64,000 nt of DNA from LMUY01 sp965199105 (GCA_965199105.1 CBDAQO010000002.1:2542001-2606000); one strand, 5' to 3'; positions 31,158 through 41,037 are shown, counted from the stretch's first letter. The notes: generated from the letters alone by a model not told the origin. Numbers and translations are program-made.

Positions 31158-33110
31158 ATGCCCGCCATCACCCTCCCCGACGGTTCCGTGCGCCAGTTCG
31201 ATGCCCCCGTCACCGGCACCGAACTGGCCGCCGCCATCGGCCCCGGCCTGGCGCGCGCCGCTCTCGCCATGAGGCTGGACGGCGCCCTGGTCGACCTCGC
31301 CCGCCCGATCCAGCACGACGCCAGCGTGGTCTTCGTCACCCGCAAGGACCCCGACGCGCTCGGGCTGATCCGGCACGACGCCGCCCACGTCCTGGCCGAG
31401 GCGGTGCAGTCGCTCTATCCCGGCACCCAAGTGACCATTGGCCCGGCGATCGAGCACGGCTTCTACTACGACTTCGCCCGCAACGACCCGTTCACCCCGG
31501 AGGACTTCCCCGCCATTGAGGCCCGCATGCGCGAGATCGTCGCCGCCAACGCGCCGTTCGCCCGCGAAGTGTGGGACCGCGACGACGCCATCGCCTTCTT
31601 CGAGGCCCGCGGCGAGCGCTACAAGGCCGAACTGATCCGCGACCTGCCCGCCACCGAGACCATCACCCTCTACAAGCAGGGCGACTGGATCGATCTCTGC
31701 CGCGGCCCTCACATGCGCGGCACCGGCGACGTCGGCCCGGCGTTCAAGCTGCAGAAGGTGGCTGGGGCGTATTGGCGCGGCGACCACCGCAATGCCATGC
31801 TCACCCGCATCTACGCCACCGCCTGGCGCGACCAGAAGGAGCTGGACGCCTACCTGCTCCAACTCGAGGAGGCCGAGCGCCGCGACCATCGCCGCCTCGG
31901 CCGCGAGATGGATTTGTTCCACATCCAGGAAGAGGCCACCGGGTCGATCTTCTGGCATCCGCGCGGCTGGAAGCTGTATCGCACCGCCGAGGCCTATATG
32001 CGCCGTCGCCAGGAGGCCGCCGGCTACCAGGAGGTGCGCACGCCGCAACTGGTCGACCGCGTGCTGTGGGAGCGCTCCGGCCACTGGGACAAGTATCGCG
32101 AGCACATGTTCGTGGCGCAGGTGGAGGACGAGAAGCGCACCCTGGCGCTGAAGCCGATGAACTGCCCCTGCCACGTGCAGATCTTCAACCACGGTCTGCG
32201 CTCCTACCGCGAGTTGCCCCTGCGCATGGCCGAGTTCGGCGCCTGCCACCGCTACGAGCCCTCCGGCGCGCTGCACGGCATCATGCGCGTGCGCGGCTTC
32301 ACCCAGGACGACGCGCACATCTTCTGCACCCCGGAGCAGATCGCGCCGGAAACCGCCGCCTTCGTGGAGCTGCTGGCCTCGGTCTACCGCGACTTCGGCT
32401 TCGACAGCTTCCAGGTGAAGTTCGCCGACCGCCCCACCCAGCGCGCCGGCGACGACGCCACCTGGGACCGCGCCGAGGCCAGCCTGCGCGAGGCCTGCAG
32501 CATCGCCGGCGTGGAGTACGAGCTGAACCCGGGCGAGGGCGCGTTCTACGGCCCCAAGCTCGAATTCGTCCTGCGAGACGCCATCGGCCGCGACTGGCAA
32601 TGCGGCACCCTGCAGGTGGATTTCGTGCTGCCCGAGCGGCTCGACGCCAGCTACATCGCCGACGACAGCGCGCGGCAGCGCCCGGTGATGCTGCACCGCG
32701 CCATCCTGGGCAGCTTCGAACGCTTCCTGGGCATCCTGATCGAGAATTACGCCGGCCGCTTCCCGCTCTGGCTCGCCCCGGTGCAGGTGGTGGTCGCCTC
32801 CATCGTGAGCGACGCCGAGCCTTACGCGCAGGAGGTGGCGGCGGGCCTGGTGGCGCGGGGCATTGCCGCGATCACGGACACGCGCAACGAAAAGATCAAC
32901 GCCAAAATCCGCGAGCACAGCCTGCAGCACGTCCCGGTCATCGCCGTGGTCGGGCGCAAGGAGGCGGACACCCGCACGGTGGCGCTGCGCCGGCTGGGTG
33001 GCCAGGCGCAGGAGCTGCTTTCGCTGGACGCGGCGATCGAGGCTCTTGCGGCGGAGGCGCTTGCGCCCGATATTGCTCGGTCTGGTGGCGCAAAGCTGCT
33101 GGATGCTTGA
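31158..33110 (+). CDS. thrS: threonine-tRNA ligase
   Basis: A 650-aa class II synthetase. The N-terminal TGS domain (residues 1-62) is followed by the editing/SAD domain with HDAAHVLAEAVQ (73-84) and the later HMRGTGDVG region. The catalytic core carries FWHPRGWKLY, the zinc Cys in LKPMNCPCHVQIF, FGACHRYEPSGALHGIMRVRGFTQDDAHIF (motif 2) and LHRAILGSFERFLGILIE (motif 3). The anticodon-binding domain ends the chain. It charges tRNA-Thr and precedes infC by 60 bases, as in many bacteria. Confidence 0.97.
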   Translation: MPAITLPDGSVRQFDAPVTGTELAAAIGPGLARAALAMRLDGALVDLARPIQHDASVVFVTRKDPDALGLIRHDAAHVLAEAVQSLYPGTQVTIGPAIEHGFYYDFARNDPFTPEDFPAIEARMREIVAANAPFAREVWDRDDAIAFFEARGERYKAELIRDLPATETITLYKQGDWIDLCRGPHMRGTGDVGPAFKLQKVAGAYWRGDHRNAMLTRIYATAWRDQKELDAYLLQLEEAERRDHRRLGREMDLFHIQEEATGSIFWHPRGWKLYRTAEAYMRRRQEAAGYQEVRTPQLVDRVLWERSGHWDKYREHMFVAQVEDEKRTLALKPMNCPCHVQIFNHGLRSYRELPLRMAEFGACHRYEPSGALHGIMRVRGFTQDDAHIFCTPEQIAPETAAFVELLASVYRDFGFDSFQVKFADRPTQRAGDDATWDRAEASLREACSIAGVEYELNPGEGAFYGPKLEFVLRDAIGRDWQCGTLQVDFVLPERLDASYIADDSARQRPVMLHRAILGSFERFLGILIENYAGRFPLWLAPVQVVVASIVSDAEPYAQEVAAGLVARGIAAITDTRNEKINAKIREHSLQHVPVIAVVGRKEADTRTVALRRLGGQAQELLSLDAAIEALAAEALAPDIARSGGAKLLDA

Positions 33111-33159
33111 TTTTGCGGCACCCCTTCTGCCAGACTTCGCCACCACAGGTCACCACTAC

Positions 33160-33173
33160 AGGAGCGCACAATA
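33160..33173 (+). promoter_or_regulatory. ribosome-binding site and unusual ATA start of infC
   Basis: AGGAG at 33160-33164 is spaced 6 bases from ATA at 33171-33173, which is in frame with infC. The ATG at 33186 has only a weak AGAGG in front. Use of a rare start (AUU in E. coli) is how IF3 limits its own synthesis, so ATA is the likely start and autoregulation is expected (inference). Confidence 0.6.
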
Positions 33174-33710
33174 GCCAGAGGCCCAATGACCGCCGCCGCA
33201 CCCAGCCGCGACGGCCCCCGCGTGAACGAAGAAATCCGCAGCCCGCAAGTCCGCCTGATCGACGCAGAGGGCGAGATGCAGGGCGTGATGAGCGCGCGGG
33301 ACGCCATGCTCCGGGCCATGGCCGTTGGCCTCGACCTGCTCGAGATCAGCCCCAACGCCGACCCGCCGGTGGTCAAGATCCTGGACTACGGCAAGCACAA
33401 ATACGAGCTGCAAAAGAAAAAGAACGAGGCCAAGAAGAAGCAGAAAGTCGTCGAGATCAAGGAAGTCAAGGTTCGTCCCAACATCGACGAAAACGACTAT
33501 CAGGTGAAACTGCGGGCGATGCACAGCTTTATTGACGAGGGTGACAAGGTAAAGGTCACCCTGCGCTTCCGCGGCCGCGAAATGGCCCACCAGGACATTG
33601 GCATTAAAGTGCTGGAACGCATCCGCGGCGACATGGACGAAAAGACCAAGGTCGAGCAGATGCCCCGCATGGAGAACCGCCAGATGATCATGGTCCTCTC
33701 TCCCCGCTAG
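33171..33710 (+). CDS. infC: translation initiation factor IF-3
   Basis: About 179 aa if started at ATA 33171 (I-A-R-G-P-M-T-A-A) or 174 aa from ATG 33186. The N-domain runs from RDGPRVNEEIRSPQVRLID to LDLLEISPNADPPVVKILDYGK, then a lysine-rich linker (KKKNEAKKKQKVVEIKEVK) and the C-domain with KVKVTLRFRGREMAHQD. The IARxP leader is common in alphaproteobacterial IF3 proteins, which supports the earlier start. It binds the 30S subunit and checks initiator tRNA pairing. The usual downstream rpmI-rplT genes are absent here; an MFS gene follows after repeats. Confidence 0.93.
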   Translation: MARGPMTAAAPSRDGPRVNEEIRSPQVRLIDAEGEMQGVMSARDAMLRAMAVGLDLLEISPNADPPVVKILDYGKHKYELQKKKNEAKKKQKVVEIKEVKVRPNIDENDYQVKLRAMHSFIDEGDKVKVTLRFRGREMAHQDIGIKVLERIRGDMDEKTKVEQMPRMENRQMIMVLSPR

Positions 33711-33741
33711 CTCCATCAAGCCACCCGCCGGTGGGTAAGAG

Positions 33742-33762
33742 CCCTCTCCCGGCGGGAGAGGG
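33742..33762. repeat. CCCTCTCCCG-type palindrome, copy 2, perfect
   Basis: CCCTCTCCCG (33742-33751) and CGGGAGAGGG (33753-33762) are exact reverse complements separated by one base. A third, partial relative (CTCCCCCTCGGGAGAGGGG) follows at 33835-33853, right before the MFS start. It could end infC transcription, though no T-run follows. Confidence 0.75.
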
Positions 33763-33834
33763 AGAGGTAAAGGCAGAGGAAAGCACAGGGCGCGCGGCGC
33801 GGCCCGATAGCCATCCCAGAAACATTCGCTTATG

Positions 33835-33853
33835 CTCCCCCTCGGGAGAGGGG
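33835..33853. repeat. CCCTCTCCCG-type palindrome, partial copy
   Basis: CTCCCCCTCGGGAGAGGGG is a shortened palindrome of the same family 12 bases before the MFS start codon. The stem is about 7 bp with one mismatch. It could lower translation of the transporter if it folds in the mRNA. Confidence 0.5.
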
Positions 33854-33864
33854 ACACCGCATCA

Positions 33865-35154
33865 ATGCTCGCAGGCCGGCAATCCAAGCTCATGGGCGTT
33901 ATCCGCGTCGCCAGCGGCAATTTCCTCGAGCAATACGACTTCTTCGTCTTCGGATACTTCGCCGCCGCCATCGGGCGCACCTACTTTCCCTCTTCCGGCA
34001 GCAACGGCGCCTACGTTTCGCTGATGTTCACGCTGATGACCTTCGGCGCCGGCTTCCTGATGCGGCCGTTGGGCGCCCTGGTGCTCGGCGCCTATATCGA
34101 CGCGAATGGCCGCCGCGCCGGCCTGCTGCTCACTCTGGCGCTGATGTCGGTCGGCACGTTGGCCATCGCGGTGGTGCCCGGCTATGCCACCATCGGCGTG
34201 GCGGCGCCGTTTCTGGTCGTGGTCAGCCGCCTGATCCAGGGCTTTTCCGCCGGCGTGGAGCTGGGCGGCGTCTCGGTCTACCTGTCCGAGATCGCGACGC
34301 CGGGTCACAAGGGGTTCTACGTCTCGTGGCAGTCCGGCAGCCAGCAGGTCGCGGTCATCTTCGCCTCCCTGCTCGGGCTGGTGCTCAACCAGACGCTCGG
34401 CAGCGCGACCATGCAGGATTGGGGCTGGCGCATCCCGTTGCTGGTCGGTTGCGCCATCATCCCGTTCCTCTTCCTCATCCGTCGGTCGCTGGCCGAGACC
34501 GAGGCCTTCCTGGCCCGCAAGCGCCGCCTGACCGCAAGGCAGATCCTAAGCTCCATGCTGCTGCATTGGCGCATCGTGGGCCTGGGCATGATGATGGTCG
34601 TCATGACGACGGTGTCGTTCTACCTCATCACCGCCTACACCCCCACCTTCGGCCGGGTGGAGCTGCACCTGAGCGCGGTGGACGTGCTGCTGGTCACGGT
34701 GTGCGTCGGCGTGTCCAACCTGTTCTGGCTGCCCGTCAGCGGCGCGCTGTCCGACCGCATCGGCCGCCGCCCGCTGCTCATCGGCACCACGCTGCTGGCC
34801 ATCGTCACCGCCTACCCGGTGATGCACTGGCTGGTGAACGACGTCTCGTTCGGCCATCTGCTGCTGGTCGAGCTGTGGCTGAGCTTCATCTACGCCTGCT
34901 ACAACGGCGCGATGGTGGTCTACCTCACCGAGGTGATGCCGGAAGAGGTCCGCACCTCCGGCTTCTCCTTCGCCTACAGCATGGCCACCGTGGTGGGCGG
35001 CATGACGCCCGCGATCGCCACGCAGTTGATCCACACCTTCGGCGACCGAGCCGCGCCCGGCGCCTGGATGGCGTTCGCCGCGGTGATCGGGCTGGCCGCG
35101 GTGCTGCTGATCGGGCGGGAGGCGCGCACCTATGGCCGCGAGGTTGCAGCTTAG
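33865..35154 (+). CDS. MFS transporter, metabolite:H+ symporter (citrate/dicarboxylate-like) family
   Basis: A 429-aa membrane protein with about 12 predicted helices. VIRVASGNFLEQYDFFVFGYFAAAIG at the N-terminus, GALVLGAYIDANGRRAGLLLTL (loop 2-3), the RLIQGFSAGVELGGVSVYLSEIA helix and GALSDRIGRRPLLIGTT (loop 8-9) are the marks of the metabolite:H+ symporter branch that includes citrate and alpha-ketoglutarate permeases. It probably imports a carboxylate with protons; the exact substrate is unknown. ATG 33865 fits the family start; there is no good ribosome-binding site. Confidence 0.9.
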   Translation: MLAGRQSKLMGVIRVASGNFLEQYDFFVFGYFAAAIGRTYFPSSGSNGAYVSLMFTLMTFGAGFLMRPLGALVLGAYIDANGRRAGLLLTLALMSVGTLAIAVVPGYATIGVAAPFLVVVSRLIQGFSAGVELGGVSVYLSEIATPGHKGFYVSWQSGSQQVAVIFASLLGLVLNQTLGSATMQDWGWRIPLLVGCAIIPFLFLIRRSLAETEAFLARKRRLTARQILSSMLLHWRIVGLGMMMVVMTTVSFYLITAYTPTFGRVELHLSAVDVLLVTVCVGVSNLFWLPVSGALSDRIGRRPLLIGTTLLAIVTAYPVMHWLVNDVSFGHLLLVELWLSFIYACYNGAMVVYLTEVMPEEVRTSGFSFAYSMATVVGGMTPAIATQLIHTFGDRAAPGAWMAFAAVIGLAAVLLIGREARTYGREVAA

Positions 35155-35203
35155 CGCGGTTGCGTCCCAGCAGACGCGATAGGCACAGCGGCGACCGTTC
35201 GCT

Positions 35204-36286
<1,083 letters not shown>

Positions 36287-36297
36287 GGCTCAGCTCC

Positions 36298-37065
36298 TCA
36301 TTTCGCGCCGGCCAGCGGGGCTTGGCCGCGGCCGACCAGCAGCACGCCGAGCATGGCGCCCCAGGTGATCAGGAAGCTCACCACCGACAGCGCCGCCGCC
36401 TCGGTCGCCTCGTGCTGGCCGATCTCGTTGATGAACACGGCATAGGTGCGGAACAGCAGCACGTTGGCGAAGGTGAACTCGCCGATCACCACCGCCAGGG
36501 TCAGCAGCAGCGCGCCCACCAGCGAGGGGCGCAGGTTCGGCAGCACGACCAGGCGGATGATCTGCCCCATGCTGGCGCCGAGGCTTTGGCCCGCCTCGGT
36601 CAGGGTCGGCAGGTCGATCGCCTGCAGCCCGACGTCGAGCCCACGATAGGCGAACGGCAGCGCCAGGAAGAAGTACGGGATGACCAAATAGAACGGGCTG
36701 CCGATCAGCCAATTCGGCCCGGTGAACAGCGCGGACAGCCCGGCCACCAGCGCGATGGCCGGCACCACGAAGGGCAGCGCCGCGATGAACTCGAACAATG
36801 GGCGCAAGCGCGGCGCGTAGAGGTTCATGAAGATCATCGCCGGCAACAGCAGCACCACCAGCAGTGCGGCGGTGGCGATGGCGAGTTCCACCGAGAGCAG
36901 CAGGCTGCCGGGCAACTCGGGCTTGCCGAGCAGCACGCGGTAGGCCTCGAACCCGTACGAGGTGCCGCCTTGCCACAGGCTGAACGCGACCGTCATGCCG
37001 AGCGGCACGAAGAAATAGGCGAAGGCCAGGCCCAGCACGACCCAGCCGGCGCCGACCCGGTTCAA
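36298..37065 (-). CDS. ABC transporter permease (second membrane subunit)
   Basis: A 255-aa permease of the PotC/PhnV type with six predicted helices. The EAA loop reads LTEAGQSLGASMGQIIRLVVLPNLRPS near residues 160-190 and couples to the ATPase. The TTG at 37065 overlaps the TGA of the preceding permease (TTGA) and places the first helix (WVVLGLAFAYFFVPLGMTVAFSL) at a normal distance; no ATG is suitably placed. It forms the channel with the other permease. The C-terminal helix SFLITWGAMLGVLLVG is the last membrane span. Confidence 0.9.
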   Translation of the reverse strand: MNRVGAGWVVLGLAFAYFFVPLGMTVAFSLWQGGTSYGFEAYRVLLGKPELPGSLLLSVELAIATAALLVVLLLPAMIFMNLYAPRLRPLFEFIAALPFVVPAIALVAGLSALFTGPNWLIGSPFYLVIPYFFLALPFAYRGLDVGLQAIDLPTLTEAGQSLGASMGQIIRLVVLPNLRPSLVGALLLTLAVVIGEFTFANVLLFRTYAVFINEIGQHEATEAAALSVVSFLITWGAMLGVLLVGRGQAPLAGAK

Positions 37066-37973
37066 CGCTTCGCCGTCCAGCGGGCAGATCGCCGGGCCAG
37101 GGTCGCACTCACCAGCAGCACGCCCACCATGACCACGATCATGCCCGACGCGAGCGCGGCGCCGGTTTGCGGCGAGGCCATCACGTTGCCGGACAGCACG
37201 TTGCTGATCTCGGTGGTCACCAGGCCGATATTGCCCGAGGTGAGCGCGTAGGCGGTGGCGTAGGCCGAGAAGGCGCTGCCGAACAGCAGGATCCAGGCCG
37301 ACAGCAGCGACGGCAGCAGCACCGGCAGCCCGACCATGCGCCAGTATTGCGCGGTGCTGGCGCCCAGGTTTTCCGCCGCCTCGCGCCAACTCGGGCGCAG
37401 CGCGGTGATGGCCGGGCTGATGATGATCACCATCAGTGGCACCTGGAAGTAGCTGTAGACCAGCGTGAGCCCGGTGAGCGAGTAGAGGCTGAAACCCAGC
37501 CCATAGAGGTCGATGCCAACCCGTTTCAGCAGCGTGGTGAGCAGCCCCAGCGAGCCCAAGGTAGAGATGAAGGCGAAGGCGAGCGGCACCCCGGCGAAGT
37601 TGGCGGCCACGGCGGAAAAGCTGGTGACGGCGGAGCGCAGCCAGCTTGGCGCCCCGGGCTTGAGCACCGAGTGCGCGATCAGCGCGCCAACCACCACGCC
37701 CACCGTGGCCGACGCCACCGACAACACCAACGAGTGCTCGAACGCGACCCGGTAGCGGTATTCGCCGAGGCTCGCGATGTATTCGAGGGTGAGGCCGCCC
37801 TCGTCGCCCTGCACGGATTGCACGGCCAGCATGAGGGTGGGCGCCAGCATGAAGGCGGCGGAGAACAGCAGGAACAGGCCGATGCAGGTGTAGGGCAGCA
37901 GCAGGCGCGGCGCCGACACCGCCGCAGCCCGGGCGCGGAGTGGCGCGCTGGCTGCGGCGGTGCCGTCGGGCAT
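37062..37973 (-). CDS. ABC transporter permease (first membrane subunit)
   Basis: A 303-aa permease of the PotB/PhnU type. The first helix is LLLPYTCIGLFLLFSAAFMLAPTL, the long periplasmic loop follows, and the coupling loop is WREAAENLGASTAQYWRMVGLPVLLPS near residues 200-226. ATG 37973 overlaps the stop of the binding-protein gene (TGATG); an upstream in-frame start is less likely. It pairs with the second permease to make the import channel. Asymmetric permease sizes (303 and 255 aa) are usual for this class. Confidence 0.9.
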   Translation of the reverse strand: MPDGTAAASAPLRARAAAVSAPRLLLPYTCIGLFLLFSAAFMLAPTLMLAVQSVQGDEGGLTLEYIASLGEYRYRVAFEHSLVLSVASATVGVVVGALIAHSVLKPGAPSWLRSAVTSFSAVAANFAGVPLAFAFISTLGSLGLLTTLLKRVGIDLYGLGFSLYSLTGLTLVYSYFQVPLMVIIISPAITALRPSWREAAENLGASTAQYWRMVGLPVLLPSLLSAWILLFGSAFSAYATAYALTSGNIGLVTTEISNVLSGNVMASPQTGAALASGMIVVMVGVLLVSATLARRSARWTAKR

Positions 37974-39076
37974 CAGATCTTGACCAGGCGGGGCCACAAA
38001 TCGGCGAGCGTCTTCTGCGCCTTGGCAGCCTGCTCAGGGGTGGCGAACTTCACGTCCTTATAGGCCTCTGCTGGAGGCAGGGACTGCAGCAGCGCCTCCG
38101 GCACCTTGCCCGCGGCCACCAGGCTGTTGAAGCGGATGGGGTGCGCGAAACCGCCGAGGAAGGCCAGTTGGCCCTCGTCGGAATAGACGTATTCCATCCA
38201 CAGCTTGGCGGTGTTGGGGTGCGGCGCGTAGGCGCTGATCGCCTGGCAGTAGAAGTTGCCGTAGGGCGGCGCCCCCTTGGGCACCAGCACGTCGATTTCG
38301 GCCTTGCCCGCCGCCTGCTTCTTGTAGCCGAGGCTCAGGTAATCCCAGTTGATCACCACCGGCGTCTGCCCGGCGATCAGGCTGGCCGGGCTGGCGGCGG
38401 CCGGGTTGAGGTTGCCCAACTGGGCCAGTTCGGCGAAGAAATGGATGCCGGGCTCGATGTCGTCATAGCTGCCGCCATTGGCCAGCGCGGCGGCGAACAC
38501 CGCGCCGAACGCAGCCCCGGCGCCGAGCGGGTTGCCGTTCATCGCCACCATGCCCTTGTAGTCGGGCTTCTTGAGGTCGGCCCAGGTCTGCGGCACCACC
38601 TTCGCCACCGAGGTGTTCACCGCGAAGGCTTCGACGCCGAAATAGTCGCCATACCACATTCCGTCGGGCTGCTTCACGTCGTCCGGGATCTGGTCCCACT
38701 GGGCGACCTTGTAGGGCGCGAACAGCTTCTCGCGCGCGCCGCTGATGGCGAAGGACGGCCCGACATCCACCACGTCCGGCGCGCGCTCCTGGCTCTTGAG
38801 GCCGCGGATGGCTTGCAGCTCCTCGGCCGAGGAGCCGTCGGGGTTGGCGTCCTCTAGGGTGACGCCGTAGAGCGCCTGGAAGCGGTCCATGGTGGTGCCC
38901 CAATTGGCCCAGTCGCGCGGCAGGGTGATGACGTTGATGCGGCCTTCCTTCTTGGCCGCCGCTGCCAGGTCCGCCGGCACGTCGGGCCCCTCGGCGCGGG
39001 CGCGGCCAGCCCATGGCAGCAGCGCCGCTCCCACGCCCGCCTGCATCACGGCACGCCGCTTCAGTCCCGACATCAT
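37973..39076 (-). CDS. ABC transporter periplasmic binding protein (PotD/AfuA-like family 1)
   Basis: A 367-aa secreted protein. The signal region GLKRRAVMQAGVGAALLPWAGRARA has a twin-Arg before a hydrophobic stretch, so Tat export is possible. The mature domain shows GRINVITLPRDWANWG, DVVDVGPSFAISGA and PVVINWDYLSLGYK, the layout of iron/polyamine/phosphonate-type binding proteins. The bound ligand cannot be told from motifs. It is first of a four-gene importer operon and lies 82 bases after a second, unrelated binding protein gene. Confidence 0.88.
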   Translation of the reverse strand: MMSGLKRRAVMQAGVGAALLPWAGRARAEGPDVPADLAAAAKKEGRINVITLPRDWANWGTTMDRFQALYGVTLEDANPDGSSAEELQAIRGLKSQERAPDVVDVGPSFAISGAREKLFAPYKVAQWDQIPDDVKQPDGMWYGDYFGVEAFAVNTSVAKVVPQTWADLKKPDYKGMVAMNGNPLGAGAAFGAVFAAALANGGSYDDIEPGIHFFAELAQLGNLNPAAASPASLIAGQTPVVINWDYLSLGYKKQAAGKAEIDVLVPKGAPPYGNFYCQAISAYAPHPNTAKLWMEYVYSDEGQLAFLGGFAHPIRFNSLVAAGKVPEALLQSLPPAEAYKDVKFATPEQAAKAQKTLADLWPRLVKI

Positions 39077-39158
39077 GCAATCCTTGCGGTTGTTCGTTGC
39101 TCGTCCACTAGTTTCCCATGCAGGGGTAAAAAGCTTGCGTGACGGTTTGATGACGCTG

Positions 39159-40346
39159 TTATTGCGGCATCTTGCAGGTGTCGTTGGCCGGGAAGGCGAT
39201 CGCCGCCGGAACGGTCGCCAGCACGTCGAACCAGGCGTGCGGTTCGCTCAGTGCGGCGCTCGGCTTCACCTTCACCACGTAGAGGTCGTGCACTACCATG
39301 TGGTCGCTGGCGCGGAACTCGCCGTCATGGGCGAACATGTCGTTGAAGTGGTGGCCCTCGAGCGCGTGGATCACGCTGTCCGCGTCGGTCGACCCGGCGG
39401 TACGGACCGCCTCGAGCCACTGCATGGTGGCGGAGTAGTCGGCGGCTTGCGGCGCGGTCGGGCGCAGGCCGTCATGGCTGGCGGCGAACCGGTCGGCCCA
39501 GGCGCGCGCCGCCGGGTCGAGGTTCCAATACCAGGGGGTGGCGACCTGCACGCCGGCGTAACCGTCCTTCACCCGGTCGACGTCGGAGAGGAACACCACG
39601 GCGGTGGTCACGATGCCTGCCACGCCGGCTTTGACCACGTCGGTGGTCTCGACGTCGTTGTTGGCGCCGGCGTTGAACACCGCGACCACGTCGGGCTTGA
39701 GCGCCTTGATCGCGTCGATCTCGGCCGCGAGGTCGCTGGTCGCCGGCGGCACCACAAAGCTTTTCAGCACCTGGGCGCCGTGCGCTTCGATCACCGGGGT
39801 CATGGTCGCGAGCGCGCCCTTGCCGAAGCCTGCGTCGGCCACGATGGCCGCCCAGCGCTTGCCGTCTGTTTGTTGCGAGATGTAGGCGGCGATCGTGGTC
39901 TCGAGCGCGGTCGCGTCGTAGGAGTAGTGGAAGAAGTATTTGCTGCAAGCGCCGCGGCTGAGCGCCGGGTTGGCCGAGTTGGTGCTGATGGCGAGCTTGT
40001 GACGCTCGGTGGCGACCTTGCTGATGGCGGTGGCGATCGGCGCGTTCTGCAGGTCCATCAGCAGGTCGGCGCCGGCGTCGTAGGCCTGGGTCGCCAGGCC
40101 GGGTGCCATGGCGGGCTTGTTGTGGTCGTTCAGCGCGTCCACCACGATCGGGCGGCCGAGCACGGTGCCGCCGAAATCGGCCACCGCCATGTTGGTCGCG
40201 TCCACGCCGCCCTGGCCGGCGCGCGCGTTGTAGATGTCGTCGTCGAGGTCGCTGATGACGGTGATGTGGACGGGCGCCGGGTCGGCCGCGCGGGCGATGC
40301 CGCTGAGCGTGCACGAGGCGAGCAGGGCGAGGGCGAACTTTGACAT
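39159..40346 (-). CDS. LivJ-like (branched-chain amino acid type) periplasmic binding protein
   Basis: A 395-aa protein with a Sec signal (SKFALALLASCTLSGIARA, cut before ADPAP). It belongs to the periplasmic-binding-protein 6 class: VHITVISDLDDDIYN, QGGVDATNMAVADFGG, LGRPIVVDALNDHNKP and HKLAISTNSANPALS match the family's opening lobes. The family binds branched-chain amino acids, amides or aromatic acids. It has no matching permease here, so it may serve a distant transporter, a sensor, or the adjacent importer. It lies downstream of two CMD-fold genes on the same strand. Confidence 0.88.
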   Translation of the reverse strand: MSKFALALLASCTLSGIARAADPAPVHITVISDLDDDIYNARAGQGGVDATNMAVADFGGTVLGRPIVVDALNDHNKPAMAPGLATQAYDAGADLLMDLQNAPIATAISKVATERHKLAISTNSANPALSRGACSKYFFHYSYDATALETTIAAYISQQTDGKRWAAIVADAGFGKGALATMTPVIEAHGAQVLKSFVVPPATSDLAAEIDAIKALKPDVVAVFNAGANNDVETTDVVKAGVAGIVTTAVVFLSDVDRVKDGYAGVQVATPWYWNLDPAARAWADRFAASHDGLRPTAPQAADYSATMQWLEAVRTAGSTDADSVIHALEGHHFNDMFAHDGEFRASDHMVVHDLYVVKVKPSAALSEPHAWFDVLATVPAAIAFPANDTCKMPQ

Positions 40347-40430
40347 GGCGGGCGTGTCCGATCGCAAAGAGGGCCCACGCGGGTTGGGGCGTGGGACGGC
40401 AGCGCTAGTCAATCGGGTGGAGGAAGACAA

Positions 40431-40478
40431 GCTCAGGCGGGGACGGGCTCAGGCGGGGACGGGCTCAGGCGGGGACGG
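40431..40478. repeat. three tandem copies of a 16-bp repeat at the end of the CMD gene
   Basis: GCTCAGGCGGGGACGG occurs three times head to tail (40431-40446, 40447-40462, 40463-40478) and is followed by the partial GCTCG. The stop codon of the minus-strand CMD gene (40465-40467) lies in the copy nearest the gene. As 16 is not a multiple of three, copy-number change alters the reading frame after the stop only. Cause: probably strand slippage. Confidence 0.85.
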
Positions 40479-41037
40479 GCTCGCCCAGGGTGTGCATCAG
40501 CCGGTTGGCCCAGCCGAACACGGCGACCGAGAGCACCAGGTCCAGCAGCTCGAGGTCGGAGAGGCCCTGCGCCCGCAGCGCCGCCACGTCGGCCGCATCG
40601 GCGGTGGGCGGGCAGGCCGAGAGCTTGGCGGCAAACGCCACGATCGCCTGGTCCCGCTCGCCCAGCCCCTCGGTGCCGCCAGCGAACACCTCGCCCATCA
40701 CGGCAGGCTGGTGGGTGAGCGCGATGTAGCGCGCGGCGTGCACCGAGGCGCAGTAGACGCAATGGTTGACCACCGACGCTTCCGCGGCACCCAGTTCGCG
40801 CTCCGCCCGGGACAGCCCGCTGCGGCCATACATGATGCCGTTGAACAACGGCGTGCGTTGCCCGAGCGCCTCGGGGTCATGCGCCAGCACCAGCACGTAG
40901 TCGGACACGGCGGTGTTGGAGGGCGTCTCGCGCAGGGCCTCGCGCTGCTCCTCGGTGGCTGCGGCCAGGGAGATGGGGGTGAGATAGGGCCGCCAGGTGA
41001 GCTTCGCGGTGGTGAACCCGGTGACCGCGCCGCTCAT
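40465..41037 (-). CDS. alkylhydroperoxidase/carboxymuconolactone decarboxylase-fold protein (Avi_7169-like)
   Basis: A 190-aa AhpD/CMD-fold protein. The redox motif is VNHCVYCASVHAARY near residues 90-104: Cys-x-x-Cys with the downstream His that forms the proton relay in AhpD. The N-terminal half (WRPYLTPISLAAATEEQ) and C-terminal half (QGLSDLELLDLVLSVAVFGWANRLMH) fit the peroxidase-related CMD family that occurs in pairs with a shorter CMD protein. The start overlaps the stop of that partner (ATGA). Function in this operon is unknown; peroxide detoxification is possible. Confidence 0.85.
   Translation of the reverse strand: MSGAVTGFTTAKLTWRPYLTPISLAAATEEQREALRETPSNTAVSDYVLVLAHDPEALGQRTPLFNGIMYGRSGLSRAERELGAAEASVVNHCVYCASVHAARYIALTHQPAVMGEVFAGGTEGLGERDQAIVAFAAKLSACPPTADAADVAALRAQGLSDLELLDLVLSVAVFGWANRLMHTLGEPVPA

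Noticed and set aside
30978..33146. A 722-codon minus-strand open frame opposite thrS.
   Set aside because: Shadow of thrS; composition and lack of motifs as above.
40431..40478. Tandem repeat considered as a CRISPR array.
   Set aside because: Units are contiguous without spacers and no cas genes are present.
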